DNA from: Streptomyces lacrimifluminis
GTDB lineage: Bacteria > Actinomycetota > Actinomycetes > Streptomycetales > Streptomycetaceae
Assembly: GCF_014646095.1 (NCBI RefSeq)
Contig: NZ_BMMU01000021.1
Coordinates: 62,001 to 126,000, forward strand
Direction of reading: 5' to 3'
Length of the DNA stretch: 64,000 nt
Shown here: in pieces, positions 27,482-36,139 of the stretch
How the letters are laid out: each line of letters starts with the position of its first letter
Numbering within the stretch: the stretch's first letter is position 1
Notes under the pieces: generated by a model
Databases searched by the model: none
What the model was told of the DNA's origin: nothing
The model's input: the letters and a program-made list of their open reading frames with translations, nothing else
Program-made: the position numbers and the translations under genes

Positions 27482-28474
27482 ATGCGCCGAAAGTCCGGCC
27501 TGATCCTGCTCGCGCTCGCCGTGTTCTTCGCGGCGCTGTCCCCGCTGCTGCGCTGGTACGCCTTCCCGCGCCTGGCCAAGGTCCCGGCCGATCAGTACAC
27601 GACCATGGTCCTGGAGGCGAAGGACGCGACCCTCCTCGACTACGACTCGTTCCAGGCCGTGAAGGTCCCCAAGGTCACCATCGTGCAGACCCTCAAGGGC
27701 AACGTCGAGGCCTCGGAGAAGATCGAGAGGACGGCGGGGCGGGACGTGGTCGTCTGGGACGGCCTCTCCTATGTCCAGGGACCCGACGGGAAGATGGTCT
27801 CGAAGATCCCCGAGCGCTACATCTTCGACGCGCACACCCAGGAACCGGTCCACGCCACCGGCGAGATGGTCGACGGCGACCCGGTGAAACGGGAGGGCAT
27901 CGAGTTCAAGTGGCCCTTCCTGACCGAGAAGCGGGACTACGAGTACTTCGACGCGCAGGCACGGGTGACCGCCCCCATCCACTACAAGGGCACACAGAAC
28001 TTCCGCGGTGTCCCGGTCTACTACTTCGAGCAGACCATCCCGTGGACGAAGGTTCCCTTCCCCACGTACATGCCGGTCAAGGGCGTCACGGCCGAGACGG
28101 TAGCCGCGACCGGTACGACCCGCTGGTACACCACGGTCCGCAAGTTCTGGGTGGAACCGGTCACCGGTGCGCCCGTCTACGGCGAGGAGATCCACGAGGA
28201 GGAACTGCGCGGAGGCAGGCTCCTTGAGGGACGCGAGAAGGTGACGGCCTTCTCCGGACACGTGAAAATGCGCGAGGACTACATCGAATCGACGGTCGCC
28301 CTCGTCAAGTCCCAGCGCGTACTGGTTCTGTGGATGACGTCGTACCTGCCCTGGGGCTTCCTGACCCTGGGCGTGCTTCTGCTGGCCCTCGCCCTCTGTC
28401 TGGAGGCCCGCGGTCGCAGGCCGGCCGATCCCGCCCCCGCGCAGACCTCCGCCCCCGAGCCGGTCACCGCCTGA
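27482..28474 (+). CDS. DUF3068 (PorA-like) membrane-anchored protein
   Basis: 330 residues. A hydrophobic N-terminal helix (residues ~5-24) and a C-terminal helix (~283-305) flank a large extracytoplasmic domain containing the family's WDGLSYVQGPDG and YYFEQTIPWTKVPFP segments. DUF3068 is found in actinomycetes and its function is unknown; the two-anchor layout suggests it is held at the membrane with the central part outside. GGGAGGAA precedes the ATG. It follows the 44-residue microprotein gene by 30 bp. Its 3' end overlaps the convergent hrpB gene by 11 bp. Confidence 0.88.
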   Translation: MRRKSGLILLALAVFFAALSPLLRWYAFPRLAKVPADQYTTMVLEAKDATLLDYDSFQAVKVPKVTIVQTLKGNVEASEKIERTAGRDVVVWDGLSYVQGPDGKMVSKIPERYIFDAHTQEPVHATGEMVDGDPVKREGIEFKWPFLTEKRDYEYFDAQARVTAPIHYKGTQNFRGVPVYYFEQTIPWTKVPFPTYMPVKGVTAETVAATGTTRWYTTVRKFWVEPVTGAPVYGEEIHEEELRGGRLLEGREKVTAFSGHVKMREDYIESTVALVKSQRVLVLWMTSYLPWGFLTLGVLLLALALCLEARGRRPADPAPAQTSAPEPVTA

Positions 28475-30989
28475 GCCGCGCGTTCGTGTGCCGCGTCGGC
28501 TCGGCGGTCGCCGGGTCCTCGGGCCACGGATGCTTCGGATACCGGCCGCGCAACTCGGCGCGTACGCCCTTGTAGCCGTCCTTCCAGAAGGAGGCCAGGT
28601 CGGCTGTGACGGCGGCCGGCCGCCCGGCGGGCGACAACAGGTGGACCAGCACCGGCACACCGGCCACGGCGGGCGACTCCCGCAGGCCGAACATCTCCTG
28701 CAACTTCACCGCGAGCACGGGCCGTTCGGGATCGGAGTAGTCGATCCGGATCCTGGACCCGCTCGGCACCGCCATCCGCTCCGGCGCCAGCTCGTCGAGA
28801 CGGCCGGCCTCCCCCGAGGCCCACGGCAGAAGCCGGTTGAGGGCCTGCCCCGCCTCCATCCGCCCCAGGTCGGCCCGCCGCCGCGCCCGGCTCAGCTCGG
28901 GCTCCAACCACTCGTCCACGCGCGCGTGGAGGGCGTTCTCGGAGACGTCCGGCCAGGGAGCGCCCAGGTGCAGATGGAGAAACGTGAGCCTCTGCCGCAG
29001 CGTCCCGGCGTCCGCGGACCACCGCAACAGACCGAACCCCTCCTGCCGCAGCCCCTCAAGAAGCGCGTCACGTACGAGTCCGGGGTCGGGATCCCGCAGC
29101 GGACGCACCGCCAGTTCCACCGCCCCGAGCCGCTCGACCCGCCGGGCGACGACATCCCCGTCGGCCCAGCGGACCTCCTCGCCCCTGGCGTGCAGGGCGC
29201 GGGCCGCCGACCGCGCGGTCTCCTCGTCGACGGTGGCGGCGAGGCGCACGCGCGCGTGCCCGGACCCCACCGGCCGGTCCGCCACGGCGACCGCGATCCA
29301 GGGCGCGCCGCGCAGCGCCGAACCGTCACCTGCCTCGGCGCGGGTGCCGGACACCATCAGATACGAACCCCCCTGAGCTCTGGCGACCCGCTCGGGGAAG
29401 GCGAGCGCGGCGACGAGCCCGACCGCGCGGTCGTCGCCGGTGCCCGGCGCGGAGCCCTGCGCGGGTTCGCGGGACGCGGGGTCCGGCGCCGCCGAGCGCA
29501 GCCTGCGGGCCTCAGTCCGCCAGCGGGCCGCGTACGCGTCGGTCCCGCGCCGGGCCGTACGCCAGGCCGCCGCGAGATCGTCGCCGTACTCCCGGGGCGG
29601 CTCCTCGCTCAGCAGGGCGACCACCTCGGCGGCCCGGGCCGCGCCCACCTCGCCGGCCGCGTCCAACAGGGCCCGGGCCAGCCGGGGATGCAGTCCCAGG
29701 CGGGACATACGGGCGCCCCGGTCCGTGGCCCGCCCACCGGCGTCCACCGCGCCGATCGCCGTCAGCACCGCCCGCGCCGCCGCCATCGCACCGCCCGGCG
29801 GAGGGTCCAGCAAGGCCAGCCCGGAGGCATCAGGATCGCCCCAGCAGGCCGCCTGAAGGGCGAACGCCGTCAGGTCGGCCACCTTGATCTCGGGGGACGG
29901 AAAGCGCGTCAGGCGGGCGTCCTCGGCCTCCGCCCAGCAGCGGTACACCGCCCCCGGCGCCTCACGCCCGGCCCGCCCCGCCCGCTGCCGCCCGGCCGCC
30001 TGCGAGGCCCGTACCGTCGTCAGCGCGCTCAGCCCGCGCGCGTGGTCCACCCTTGGTTCCCGCGCCAGCCCGGAGTCCACGACCACCCGCACCCCCGGAA
30101 CCGTCAGCGACGACTCCGCCACCGACGTCGCCAGCACCACCCGGCGACCCGTCCCGCCCGACAGCACCGCGTCCTGCACGGCCGCCGGTGCCCGCCCGTG
30201 CACCTGGAGCACCTCCACCGCGGGCCCGAGGTCCCGCAACTGGCCCGCCACGCGCGCGATCTCTCCCACACCGGGCAGAAAACACAGCACGTCCCCCGCA
30301 CGCTCGGCCAGCGCCCGCCGCACCACCGACGCCACATGCGTCAGCAGCGCCGGATCGACGCGCGTACCGTGCGGCGGCCGTACCGGACGTCCCGGCGGCG
30401 CCCACACCACCTCCACCGGGTACGACACACCCGCGGCCTCGACCACCGGCGCGCCGCCCAGTAGCCCCGCCCAGCCCTCGGCGTCGGTCGTCGCCGACGC
30501 CGCCACCAGCCGCAGTTCGGGGCGCAGTGCCGCCCGTACGTCGACCAGGAACGCCGCCGCCGTGTCCGCGTCCAGGTGCCGTTCGTGGCACTCGTCGAGC
30601 ACGACCACGTCGACGCCCGGCAACTCCTGGTCCCGCTGCAGCCGTTGCAGCAGCACGCCGGTCGTGACGACCTCCACGCGCGCGCGTGGCCCGACGACCC
30701 GCTCCCCGCGCACGGTGTACCCGACGCTCGCGCCGACCTGCTCGCCCAGCAGCCACGCCATCCGCCGCGCCGCCGCCCGCGCGGCGATCCGCCTCGGCTC
30801 GGCGACCACGACCCGCCGCACGGGCCCGCCGTCCCCCAGCAGTCCCGCCAGCGCCAGGGGCACCAGCGTGGTCTTGCCGGTGCCGGGCGGTGCCACGAGG
30901 ACGGCGGTGCCGTGCGTGTCGAGCGCGTCGGCCAGGTCGGGCAGGGCACCACGTACGGGCAGAACGTCCAGGGCGTCGTAACGGATCAC
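28464..30989 (-). CDS. hrpB: ATP-dependent helicase HrpB
   Basis: 841 residues, the usual HrpB length. Motif I GTGKTT at 36-41, motif II DECH in VVLDECHERHLD near 125, motif III SAT (AASATTD) and motif VI QRAGRAGR near 337 define a DEAH-box helicase; the HrpB-specific C-terminal region ('MFGLRESPAVAGVPVLVHLL' near 785) is present. HrpB proteins are cytoplasmic DExH RNA/DNA-dependent ATPases of poorly known role. A terminator-like hairpin separates it from the upstream methyltransferase gene. Confidence 0.95.
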   Translation of the reverse strand: MIRYDALDVLPVRGALPDLADALDTHGTAVLVAPPGTGKTTLVPLALAGLLGDGGPVRRVVVAEPRRIAARAAARRMAWLLGEQVGASVGYTVRGERVVGPRARVEVVTTGVLLQRLQRDQELPGVDVVVLDECHERHLDADTAAAFLVDVRAALRPELRLVAASATTDAEGWAGLLGGAPVVEAAGVSYPVEVVWAPPGRPVRPPHGTRVDPALLTHVASVVRRALAERAGDVLCFLPGVGEIARVAGQLRDLGPAVEVLQVHGRAPAAVQDAVLSGGTGRRVVLATSVAESSLTVPGVRVVVDSGLAREPRVDHARGLSALTTVRASQAAGRQRAGRAGREAPGAVYRCWAEAEDARLTRFPSPEIKVADLTAFALQAACWGDPDASGLALLDPPPGGAMAAARAVLTAIGAVDAGGRATDRGARMSRLGLHPRLARALLDAAGEVGAARAAEVVALLSEEPPREYGDDLAAAWRTARRGTDAYAARWRTEARRLRSAAPDPASREPAQGSAPGTGDDRAVGLVAALAFPERVARAQGGSYLMVSGTRAEAGDGSALRGAPWIAVAVADRPVGSGHARVRLAATVDEETARSAARALHARGEEVRWADGDVVARRVERLGAVELAVRPLRDPDPGLVRDALLEGLRQEGFGLLRWSADAGTLRQRLTFLHLHLGAPWPDVSENALHARVDEWLEPELSRARRRADLGRMEAGQALNRLLPWASGEAGRLDELAPERMAVPSGSRIRIDYSDPERPVLAVKLQEMFGLRESPAVAGVPVLVHLLSPAGRPAAVTADLASFWKDGYKGVRAELRGRYPKHPWPEDPATAEPTRHTNARLRR

Positions 30990-31012
30990 GCCCCCAGTGT
31001 CGTACGTCCAGG

Positions 31013-31048
31013 AAAAACGCCCCCCACGCGTGCGGGGAAGGCGTTTTC
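31013..31048. terminator. Terminator between methyltransferase and hrpB
   Basis: AAAACGCC (31014-31021) pairs with GGCGTTTT (31040-31047), and an inner CCCC/GGGG extends the stem. A and T runs on both outer sides allow bidirectional use; on the minus strand it ends in TTTTT. Confidence 0.8.
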
Positions 31049-31061
31049 GAGGCCCGTTGCC

Positions 31062-31874
31062 TCAGTCGCGCTCGCAGACCAGGATCGCCGTCCCCGGGAT
31101 GAGGTTGCCGCGCAGCGGGGACCAGCCGCCCCACTCGGACGTGTTCCAGGCCGGCCACTCCGGCTCGACCAGGTCCACCAGGCGGAAGCCGCCGGCCACG
31201 ACGTCCCGGACGCGGTCGCCGATCGTCCTGTGGTGCTCGACGTACACCGCGTTGCCCTCGTCGTCCTGTTCGACGTACGGCGTGCGGTCGAAGTACGAAC
31301 CCGAGACGGACAGGCCCTCCGGACCGGGCTCGTCGGGGAACGCCCAGCGGACCGGGTGCGTCACCGAGAAGACGAAGCGCCCGCCCGCGCGCAGCACCCG
31401 GCGCACCTCGCGCAGCACCAGCACCGGGTCGGCGACGAAGGGCATCGCCCCGTACGCCGAGCACACCAGGTCGAACGAGCCGTCCGCGAAGGGCAGGGCG
31501 CCCGCGTCCGCCTCCACGAGAGGGACACCGCCGCCGATCCGCAGGGCGTGCTGGAGCTGACGGTGGGAGAGGTCGAGGGCCACCGGACGGGCGCCCTGGG
31601 CGGCCAGCCAGCGCGAGCACTGGGCCGCGCCGGCGCCGATCTCCAGGACGTCCTTGCCCTTGAGGTCCTCGGCCGGGCCGAGCAGCTCGGCCTCCACCTC
31701 GTCGAGGCCCTCGGGACACCAGACGAAACGGTCGTCGCCGAGGAAGGTGCCGTGCTCGTTCTGGTAGTCGTCCGCGTTCCGGTCCCACCAGCCCCGGTTG
31801 GCCCGGGAGCTCTCGGTGACTCCGGCGGCGCGCCGGGTGGCGTCCGGCTCGGGCGATTCGGGCTCTTGGATGAT
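31062..31874 (-). CDS. Class I SAM-dependent methyltransferase with apparent AUC start
   Basis: The protein has motif I VLEIGAGAAQCSRWLA, motif II ALDLSHRQL, and the post-motif segments ADAGALPFADGSFDLV typical of UbiE/COQ5-like methyltransferases; substrate unknown. No ATG, GTG or TTG lies in frame upstream of a GTG at 31697, but the frame is open and codon use normal much further, and the extra residues (SSRANRGWWDRNADDYQ, then HGTFLGDDRFVW) are the usual N-terminal cap of such enzymes. GAGGGAG lies just before two ATC codons at 31874 and 31871, so I place the start at ATC 31874 (270 residues). Alternatives: a mutated start codon, or translation from 31697 giving a truncated 211-residue protein. 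Confidence 0.7.
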   Translation of the reverse strand: MIQEPESPEPDATRRAAGVTESSRANRGWWDRNADDYQNEHGTFLGDDRFVWCPEGLDEVEAELLGPAEDLKGKDVLEIGAGAAQCSRWLAAQGARPVALDLSHRQLQHALRIGGGVPLVEADAGALPFADGSFDLVCSAYGAMPFVADPVLVLREVRRVLRAGGRFVFSVTHPVRWAFPDEPGPEGLSVSGSYFDRTPYVEQDDEGNAVYVEHHRTIGDRVRDVVAGGFRLVDLVEPEWPAWNTSEWGGWSPLRGNLIPGTAILVCERD

Positions 31875-32021
31875 CGGCTCCCTCGTATTAGTCTGCGGGC
31901 TCTTCCGTCGGACCTGTCCCGGCGGTGTCGCGAATGGGGCGTCACCGGGCCCGCGTGGCCTCCTGGGACACGTCTTGTGCCGGGTATGCGGCGATCCGCC
32001 CCGGGTGTGCGCCTTCGCGCA

Positions 32022-32050
32022 TTGACCCTGCCCGGCTGCCCCCGTATGCT
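32022..32050 (+). promoter_or_regulatory. Sigma-70 (HrdB-type) promoter of rpsA
   Basis: TTGACC (32022-32027), a 17-bp spacer and TATGCT (32045-32050) match the housekeeping consensus closely. Transcription should start near 32057, giving a leader of about 200 nt before the rpsA ATG. Confidence 0.75.
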
Positions 32051-32056
32051 ACAAGT

Positions 32057-32256
32057 TGCGCTGCGGGCCTGCGCACCTCAGACGTAGCAGGTTGCGCTCG
32101 CATCTGTATGTATGTCCCCTCGGTTGTCGAGGCGCCACAGGATCTTCGGGTCCTGATGTGGCGCTTCCTTGGCTGTCCGGCCTTCTGCAGAGCGAAACGG
32201 GCTCCCGGCGTAAGCAGTACCTACGACTCTCTGTCCGTACCGGAGCCCTTTCCCAC
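32057..32256 (+). promoter_or_regulatory. Structured 5' leader of rpsA
   Basis: About 200 nt between the predicted start site and the ATG. It contains two near-copies of an AAGTTGCGCTGCG / AGGTTGCGCTCGC segment and a strong stem: GCGCCACA (32132-32139) with TGTGGCGC (32157-32164), closed inside by GGA/TCC around a CTTCGGG loop. Ribosomal protein S1 represses its own mRNA in other bacteria, so this is a candidate autoregulatory or attenuator structure. There is no strong Shine-Dalgarno just before the ATG (CCCTTTCCCAC). Confidence 0.5.
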
Positions 32257-33765
32257 ATGACGAGCAGCACCGAGATCACCGCCACCACTCCGCAGGTTGC
32301 GGTCAACGACATCGGTGACGAGGAAGCATTCCTCGCCGCTATCGACGAGACGATCAAGTACTTCAACGATGGCGACATCGTCGACGGCGTCATCGTCAAG
32401 GTTGACCGGGACGAGGTTCTCCTCGACATCGGTTACAAGACCGAAGGTGTCATCCCGAGCCGCGAGCTCTCGATCAAGCACGACGTCGACCCGAACGAGG
32501 TCGTCAAGGTCGGCGACGAGATCGAAGCCCTTGTTCTCCAGAAGGAGGACAAAGAAGGCCGCCTGATCCTCTCGAAGAAGCGCGCCCAGTACGAGCGCGC
32601 CTGGGGCACCATCGAGAAGATCAAGGAAGAGGACGGCATCGTCACCGGTACCGTCATCGAGGTCGTCAAGGGTGGTCTCATCCTCGACATCGGCCTCCGT
32701 GGCTTCCTGCCGGCGTCCCTCGTCGAGATGCGTCGTGTCCGCGACCTCCAGCCCTACGTGGGCAAGGAGCTCGAGGCGAAGATCATCGAGCTGGACAAGA
32801 ACCGCAACAACGTGGTCCTGTCCCGCCGCGCCTGGCTCGAGCAGACCCAGTCCGAGGTGCGCCAGACGTTCCTCACGACCCTGCAGAAGGGTCAGGTCCG
32901 CTCCGGCGTCGTCTCCTCGATCGTCAACTTCGGTGCCTTCGTGGACCTGGGTGGCGTCGACGGTCTCGTGCACGTCTCCGAGCTCTCCTGGAAGCACATC
33001 GACCACCCCTCCGAGGTTGTCGAGGTCGGCCAGGAAGTCACCGTCGAGGTTCTCGACGTCGACATGGACCGCGAGCGTGTCTCCCTGTCGCTGAAGGCGA
33101 CGCAGGAAGACCCGTGGCAGCAGTTCGCCCGGACGCACCAGATCGGTCAGGTCGTCCCGGGTAAGGTCACGAAGCTCGTCCCGTTCGGTGCGTTCGTCCG
33201 CGTGGACGAGGGCATCGAGGGTCTGGTCCACATCTCCGAGCTGGCCGAGCGCCACGTGGAGATCCCGGAGCAGGTCGTCCAGGTCAACGACGAGATCTTC
33301 GTCAAGGTCATCGACATCGACCTCGAGCGTCGTCGCATCAGCCTCTCGCTGAAGCAGGCCAACGAGTCCTTCGGTTCCGACCCGGCCTCGGTCGAGTTCG
33401 ACCCGACGCTGTACGGCATGGCCGCGTCGTACGACGACCAGGGCAACTACATCTACCCCGAGGGCTTCGACCCCGAGACCAACGACTGGCTCGAGGGCTT
33501 CGAATCCCAGCGCGAGGTGTGGGAGAACCAGTACGCCGAGGCGCAGCAGCGCTTCGAGCAGCACCAGGCTCAGGTCATCAAGTCCCGCGAGGCCGACGCT
33601 CAGGCCGAGGCCGAGGGCACCAGCACGACGAGCGCGGCTCCGGCCGCCTCCGGTGGTGGCGGCGGCGGTTCGTACTCCTCGGAGTCGGACGACACGTCCG
33701 GCGCCCTGGCGTCGGACGAGGCCCTTGCGGCGCTCCGCGAGAAGCTGGCCGGTGGCCAGAGCTGA
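32257..33765 (+). CDS. rpsA: 30S ribosomal protein S1
   Basis: 502 residues, the actinobacterial four-S1-domain form. S1 domains lie at about 38-105, 120-190, 205-275 and 290-360 (GDIVDGVIVKVDRDEVLLDI; GSVVSSIVNFGAFVDLGG-like; GKVTKLVPFGAFVRV). It brings mRNA to the ribosome. The C-terminus is acidic, then Ala/Gly/Ser-rich with a six-Gly run, an unstructured tail. Codon use is visibly more biased than its neighbours (AAG, GTC, GGT), as expected for high expression. Own promoter and structured leader upstream; strong terminator downstream. Confidence 0.97.
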   Translation: MTSSTEITATTPQVAVNDIGDEEAFLAAIDETIKYFNDGDIVDGVIVKVDRDEVLLDIGYKTEGVIPSRELSIKHDVDPNEVVKVGDEIEALVLQKEDKEGRLILSKKRAQYERAWGTIEKIKEEDGIVTGTVIEVVKGGLILDIGLRGFLPASLVEMRRVRDLQPYVGKELEAKIIELDKNRNNVVLSRRAWLEQTQSEVRQTFLTTLQKGQVRSGVVSSIVNFGAFVDLGGVDGLVHVSELSWKHIDHPSEVVEVGQEVTVEVLDVDMDRERVSLSLKATQEDPWQQFARTHQIGQVVPGKVTKLVPFGAFVRVDEGIEGLVHISELAERHVEIPEQVVQVNDEIFVKVIDIDLERRRISLSLKQANESFGSDPASVEFDPTLYGMAASYDDQGNYIYPEGFDPETNDWLEGFESQREVWENQYAEAQQRFEQHQAQVIKSREADAQAEAEGTSTTSAAPAASGGGGGGSYSSESDDTSGALASDEALAALREKLAGGQS

Positions 33766-33790
33766 TCGCAGCCGCTTGGCTTAGCAGCTA

Positions 33791-33828
33791 ACTGAGGGCC
33801 CGCACCTTTCGAGGTGCGGGCCCTCAGT
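33791..33828 (+). terminator. rpsA terminator
   Basis: A perfect 17-bp stem (ACTGAGGGCCCGCACCT with its complement at 33812-33828) closed by a stable TTCG tetraloop. There is no long T run, as is common for streptomycete terminators. Confidence 0.9.
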
Positions 33829-33850
33829 CCTGCGTGCTGCCGGTTGTCGT

Positions 33851-33904
33851 TCGACTGCGGGGCGGGCCGTGGCTTGTCGCGCAGTTCCTCGCGCCCCTCA
33901 AGGG
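33851..33904. repeat. Streptomyces intergenic 'GTCGCGCAGTTCC' repeat copy
   Basis: The segment containing GGCTTGTCGCGCAGTTCCTC and then GCGCCCCTCAAGGG matches a short interspersed motif (canonical GGCTGGTCGCGCAGTTCCCC, GCGCCCCT) that I know from many streptomycete intergenic regions. It lies between rpsA's terminator and the PAC2 gene. Degenerate copies follow polA at 23243-23345. Confidence 0.6.
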
Positions 33905-34011
33905 AGTTGGTGTCGGCGTTCTCGCGAGTTGTGACTCCGAGGGGGTGTTGGCGGGAATGCTCGTATCCCGCGCGGCGTTGTGGAGTGTGAACACGAGGAG
34001 GAGCGGTCACA

Positions 34012-34950
34012 GTGCTTGATCCGCAGGGTTTGTACGCATGGGAGCCGAAAGGCCTGGCCGTCGTCGACATGGCGCTGGCGCAGGAGTCGGCCGGTCTTGT
34101 CATGCTCTACCACTTCGACGGATACATCGACGCGGGCGAGACCGGCGACCAGATCGTCGACCGGCTGCTCGACACGCTGCCCCACCAGGTGGTGGCCCGC
34201 TTCGATCACGACCGTCTCGTGGACTACCGCGCGCGCCGCCCGCTACTGACGTTCAAGCGCGACCGCTGGACCGACTACGAGGTGCCCACGCTCGATGTGC
34301 GGCTCGTCCAGGACGCCACGGGTGCGCCCTTCCTGCTGCTGTCCGGACCCGAGCCGGATGTCGAGTGGGAGCGCTTCGCCGCCGCCGTCCAGCAGATCAT
34401 CGAGCGTCTCGGTGTACGCATGTCCGTGAACTTCCACGGCATCCCGATGGGCGTCCCGCACACGCGTCCCGTGGGTCTCACCCCGCACGGCAACCGCAAC
34501 GAACTGGTGCCGGGCCACCGCAGCCCCTTCGAGGAGGCGCAGGTCCCCGGCAGTGCCGAGTCACTCGTCGAGTACCGCCTCATGGAGGCCGGCCACGACG
34601 TCCTGGGCGTCGCCGCGCACGTCCCGCACTACATCGCCCGCTCCCCGTACCCGGATGCCGCCCTGACCGTCCTGGAGGCCATCACGGCCGCCACCGGTCT
34701 GGTCCTGCCCGGCATCGCGCACGCGCTGCGCACGGATGCCCACCGCACCCAGACGGAGATCGACCGCCAGATCCAGGAGGGCGACGAGGACCTCGTGGCC
34801 CTGGTCCAGGGCCTTGAACACCAGTACGACGCGGCCTCGGGCGCCGAGAGCCGGGGCAACATGCTCGCGGAACCGGTCGACATCCCGTCCGCCGACGAGA
34901 TCGGGCTCGAGTTCGAGCGGTTCCTCGCGGAGCGGGAGGGCGAGGGCTGA
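34012..34950 (+). CDS. PAC2 family protein
   Basis: 312 residues, one PAC2 domain (proteasome assembly chaperone 2 type), with the family features 'LYHFDGYIDAGETGDQIVDRLL' (partial) and VNFHGIPMGVPHTRPV. Actinobacteria have 20S proteasomes, and PAC2-fold proteins are thought to act as assembly factors or ligand binders, but the bacterial role is not established. A cytoplasmic protein with no membrane helix. The GTG at 34012 follows GAGGAGGAG. It is placed between rpsA and coaE, 88 bp ahead of coaE on the same strand. Confidence 0.9.
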   Translation: MLDPQGLYAWEPKGLAVVDMALAQESAGLVMLYHFDGYIDAGETGDQIVDRLLDTLPHQVVARFDHDRLVDYRARRPLLTFKRDRWTDYEVPTLDVRLVQDATGAPFLLLSGPEPDVEWERFAAAVQQIIERLGVRMSVNFHGIPMGVPHTRPVGLTPHGNRNELVPGHRSPFEEAQVPGSAESLVEYRLMEAGHDVLGVAAHVPHYIARSPYPDAALTVLEAITAATGLVLPGIAHALRTDAHRTQTEIDRQIQEGDEDLVALVQGLEHQYDAASGAESRGNMLAEPVDIPSADEIGLEFERFLAEREGEG

Positions 34951-35034
34951 CCCCTGAGGGCCGAGCCCTGAGGCCGAGTGCACTCGGGCGCCCTGTCGGT
35001 GACGCCGTCAGTGGCAGGCCCTAAGCTGCCAGGC

Positions 35035-35643
35035 ATGCTGACAGTGGGCCTGACCGGCGGCATCGGGGCCGGCAAGAGCGAGGTGTCGCGGCTGCTCGTC
35101 GCGCGGGGTGCCGTCCTGATCGACGCGGACCGCATCGCGCGCGAGGTCGTCGCCCCGGGGACCGAAGGCCTCGCGGCGGTCGTCGACGCCTTCGGTACGG
35201 AGGTGCTCGGCGCGGACGGTGGCCTGGACCGGCCCAAGCTGGGCTCGATCGTCTTCGCCGACCCGGAGAAGCTCGCCCTGCTCAACTCGATCGTGCACCC
35301 CCTGGTGGGCATCCGCTCCCGCGCTCTCGAAGCCGCCGCGGCGGATGACGCCGTCGTGGTCCACGACGTACCGCTGCTCGCGGAGAACGGCCTCAAGTCG
35401 CTGTACGACCTCGTGATCGTGGTCGACGCGAGTCCCGAGACCCAGCTCGACCGGCTTGTCCGGCTGCGCGGCATGACAGAACACGACGCACGCGCGCGCA
35501 TGGCCGCCCAGGCCACCCGCGAGAAGCGCCTGGAGATCGCGGACGTCGTGATCGACAACGACGTCCCCCTGGAGAAGCTCGAACAGCGGGTGACCGACGT
35601 ATGGGCGGCCCTCGTGAGCAGAGCGCGGACGGCGCGGGAATAG
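35035..35643 (+). CDS. coaE: Dephospho-CoA kinase
   Basis: 202 residues, typical for the family. P-loop GGIGAGKSEV at residues 8-17, the DADRIAREVV substrate motif at about 34-43 and a lid region near LRGMTEHDARARM. It phosphorylates dephospho-CoA on the 3'-OH of ribose, the final step in coenzyme A synthesis, in the cytoplasm. The ATG at 35035 starts the conserved MLTVGLTGG. It shares the strand and close spacing with the PAC2 gene before and the TPR gene after, a likely operon. Confidence 0.95.
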   Translation: MLTVGLTGGIGAGKSEVSRLLVARGAVLIDADRIAREVVAPGTEGLAAVVDAFGTEVLGADGGLDRPKLGSIVFADPEKLALLNSIVHPLVGIRSRALEAAAADDAVVVHDVPLLAENGLKSLYDLVIVVDASPETQLDRLVRLRGMTEHDARARMAAQATREKRLEIADVVIDNDVPLEKLEQRVTDVWAALVSRARTARE

Positions 35644-35693
35644 CGTTGCCGCGGCCGGGCGTTGAACCGCCGTAGTGAGGGAAGGACTCAGCC

Positions 35694-36083
35694 GTGCCCG
35701 AGACCAGCGGATGGACCGGACGTACTCCGGAGACGCATGTCATCGACTTCCGCGCGGCCGAGCGACTGCTCGCCGCCCGCGATCCCCGAGGCGCGGTGAA
35801 ACTGCTCGACCCCGTGATCGCCGCGCACCCCGAGAACACGGCCGCCCGGCTGCTGCGCGCGCGTGCCTTCTTCGCCGCCGCCCAACTGCGCCCCGCCGAG
35901 CTGGAGTTCACGATCGTTCTGGAGCGCGAGCCGGACAACGCGTTCGCGCACTACGCGCTCGCCCGCACCTACGAGCGCCAGCGCCGTCCCGACCAGGCCA
36001 AACGCCACTTCCGTCTGGCGGCGGCGTTGGACCCGAACCCGCGCTATCTGGAAGCGGCACGCTTCGACGACCCGGAGTCCTGA
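35694..36083 (+). CDS. Tetratricopeptide repeat protein
   Basis: 129 residues made of about three TPR units (for example AVKLLDPVIAAHPENTAARLLRARAF and FAHYALARTYERQRRPDQAK, quoted in part), an all-helical scaffold for protein binding. No signal peptide, so cytoplasmic; partner unknown. The GTG at 35694 follows GAAGGA. It lies 50 bp after coaE and probably belongs to the same transcript. Confidence 0.85.
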   Translation: MPETSGWTGRTPETHVIDFRAAERLLAARDPRGAVKLLDPVIAAHPENTAARLLRARAFFAAAQLRPAELEFTIVLEREPDNAFAHYALARTYERQRRPDQAKRHFRLAAALDPNPRYLEAARFDDPES

Positions 36084-36139
36084 GCGTTCGGCAGCGGCAA
36101 CAGGCGACTCCCACGGCTGCACGCGCGTGTGTGTGTGGT

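Noticed and set aside
31697..31699. GTG 31697 as the normal methyltransferase start
   Set aside because: It would remove about 59 residues with family-like cap sequence and normal codon use, and no ribosome-binding site precedes it; kept only as an alternative.
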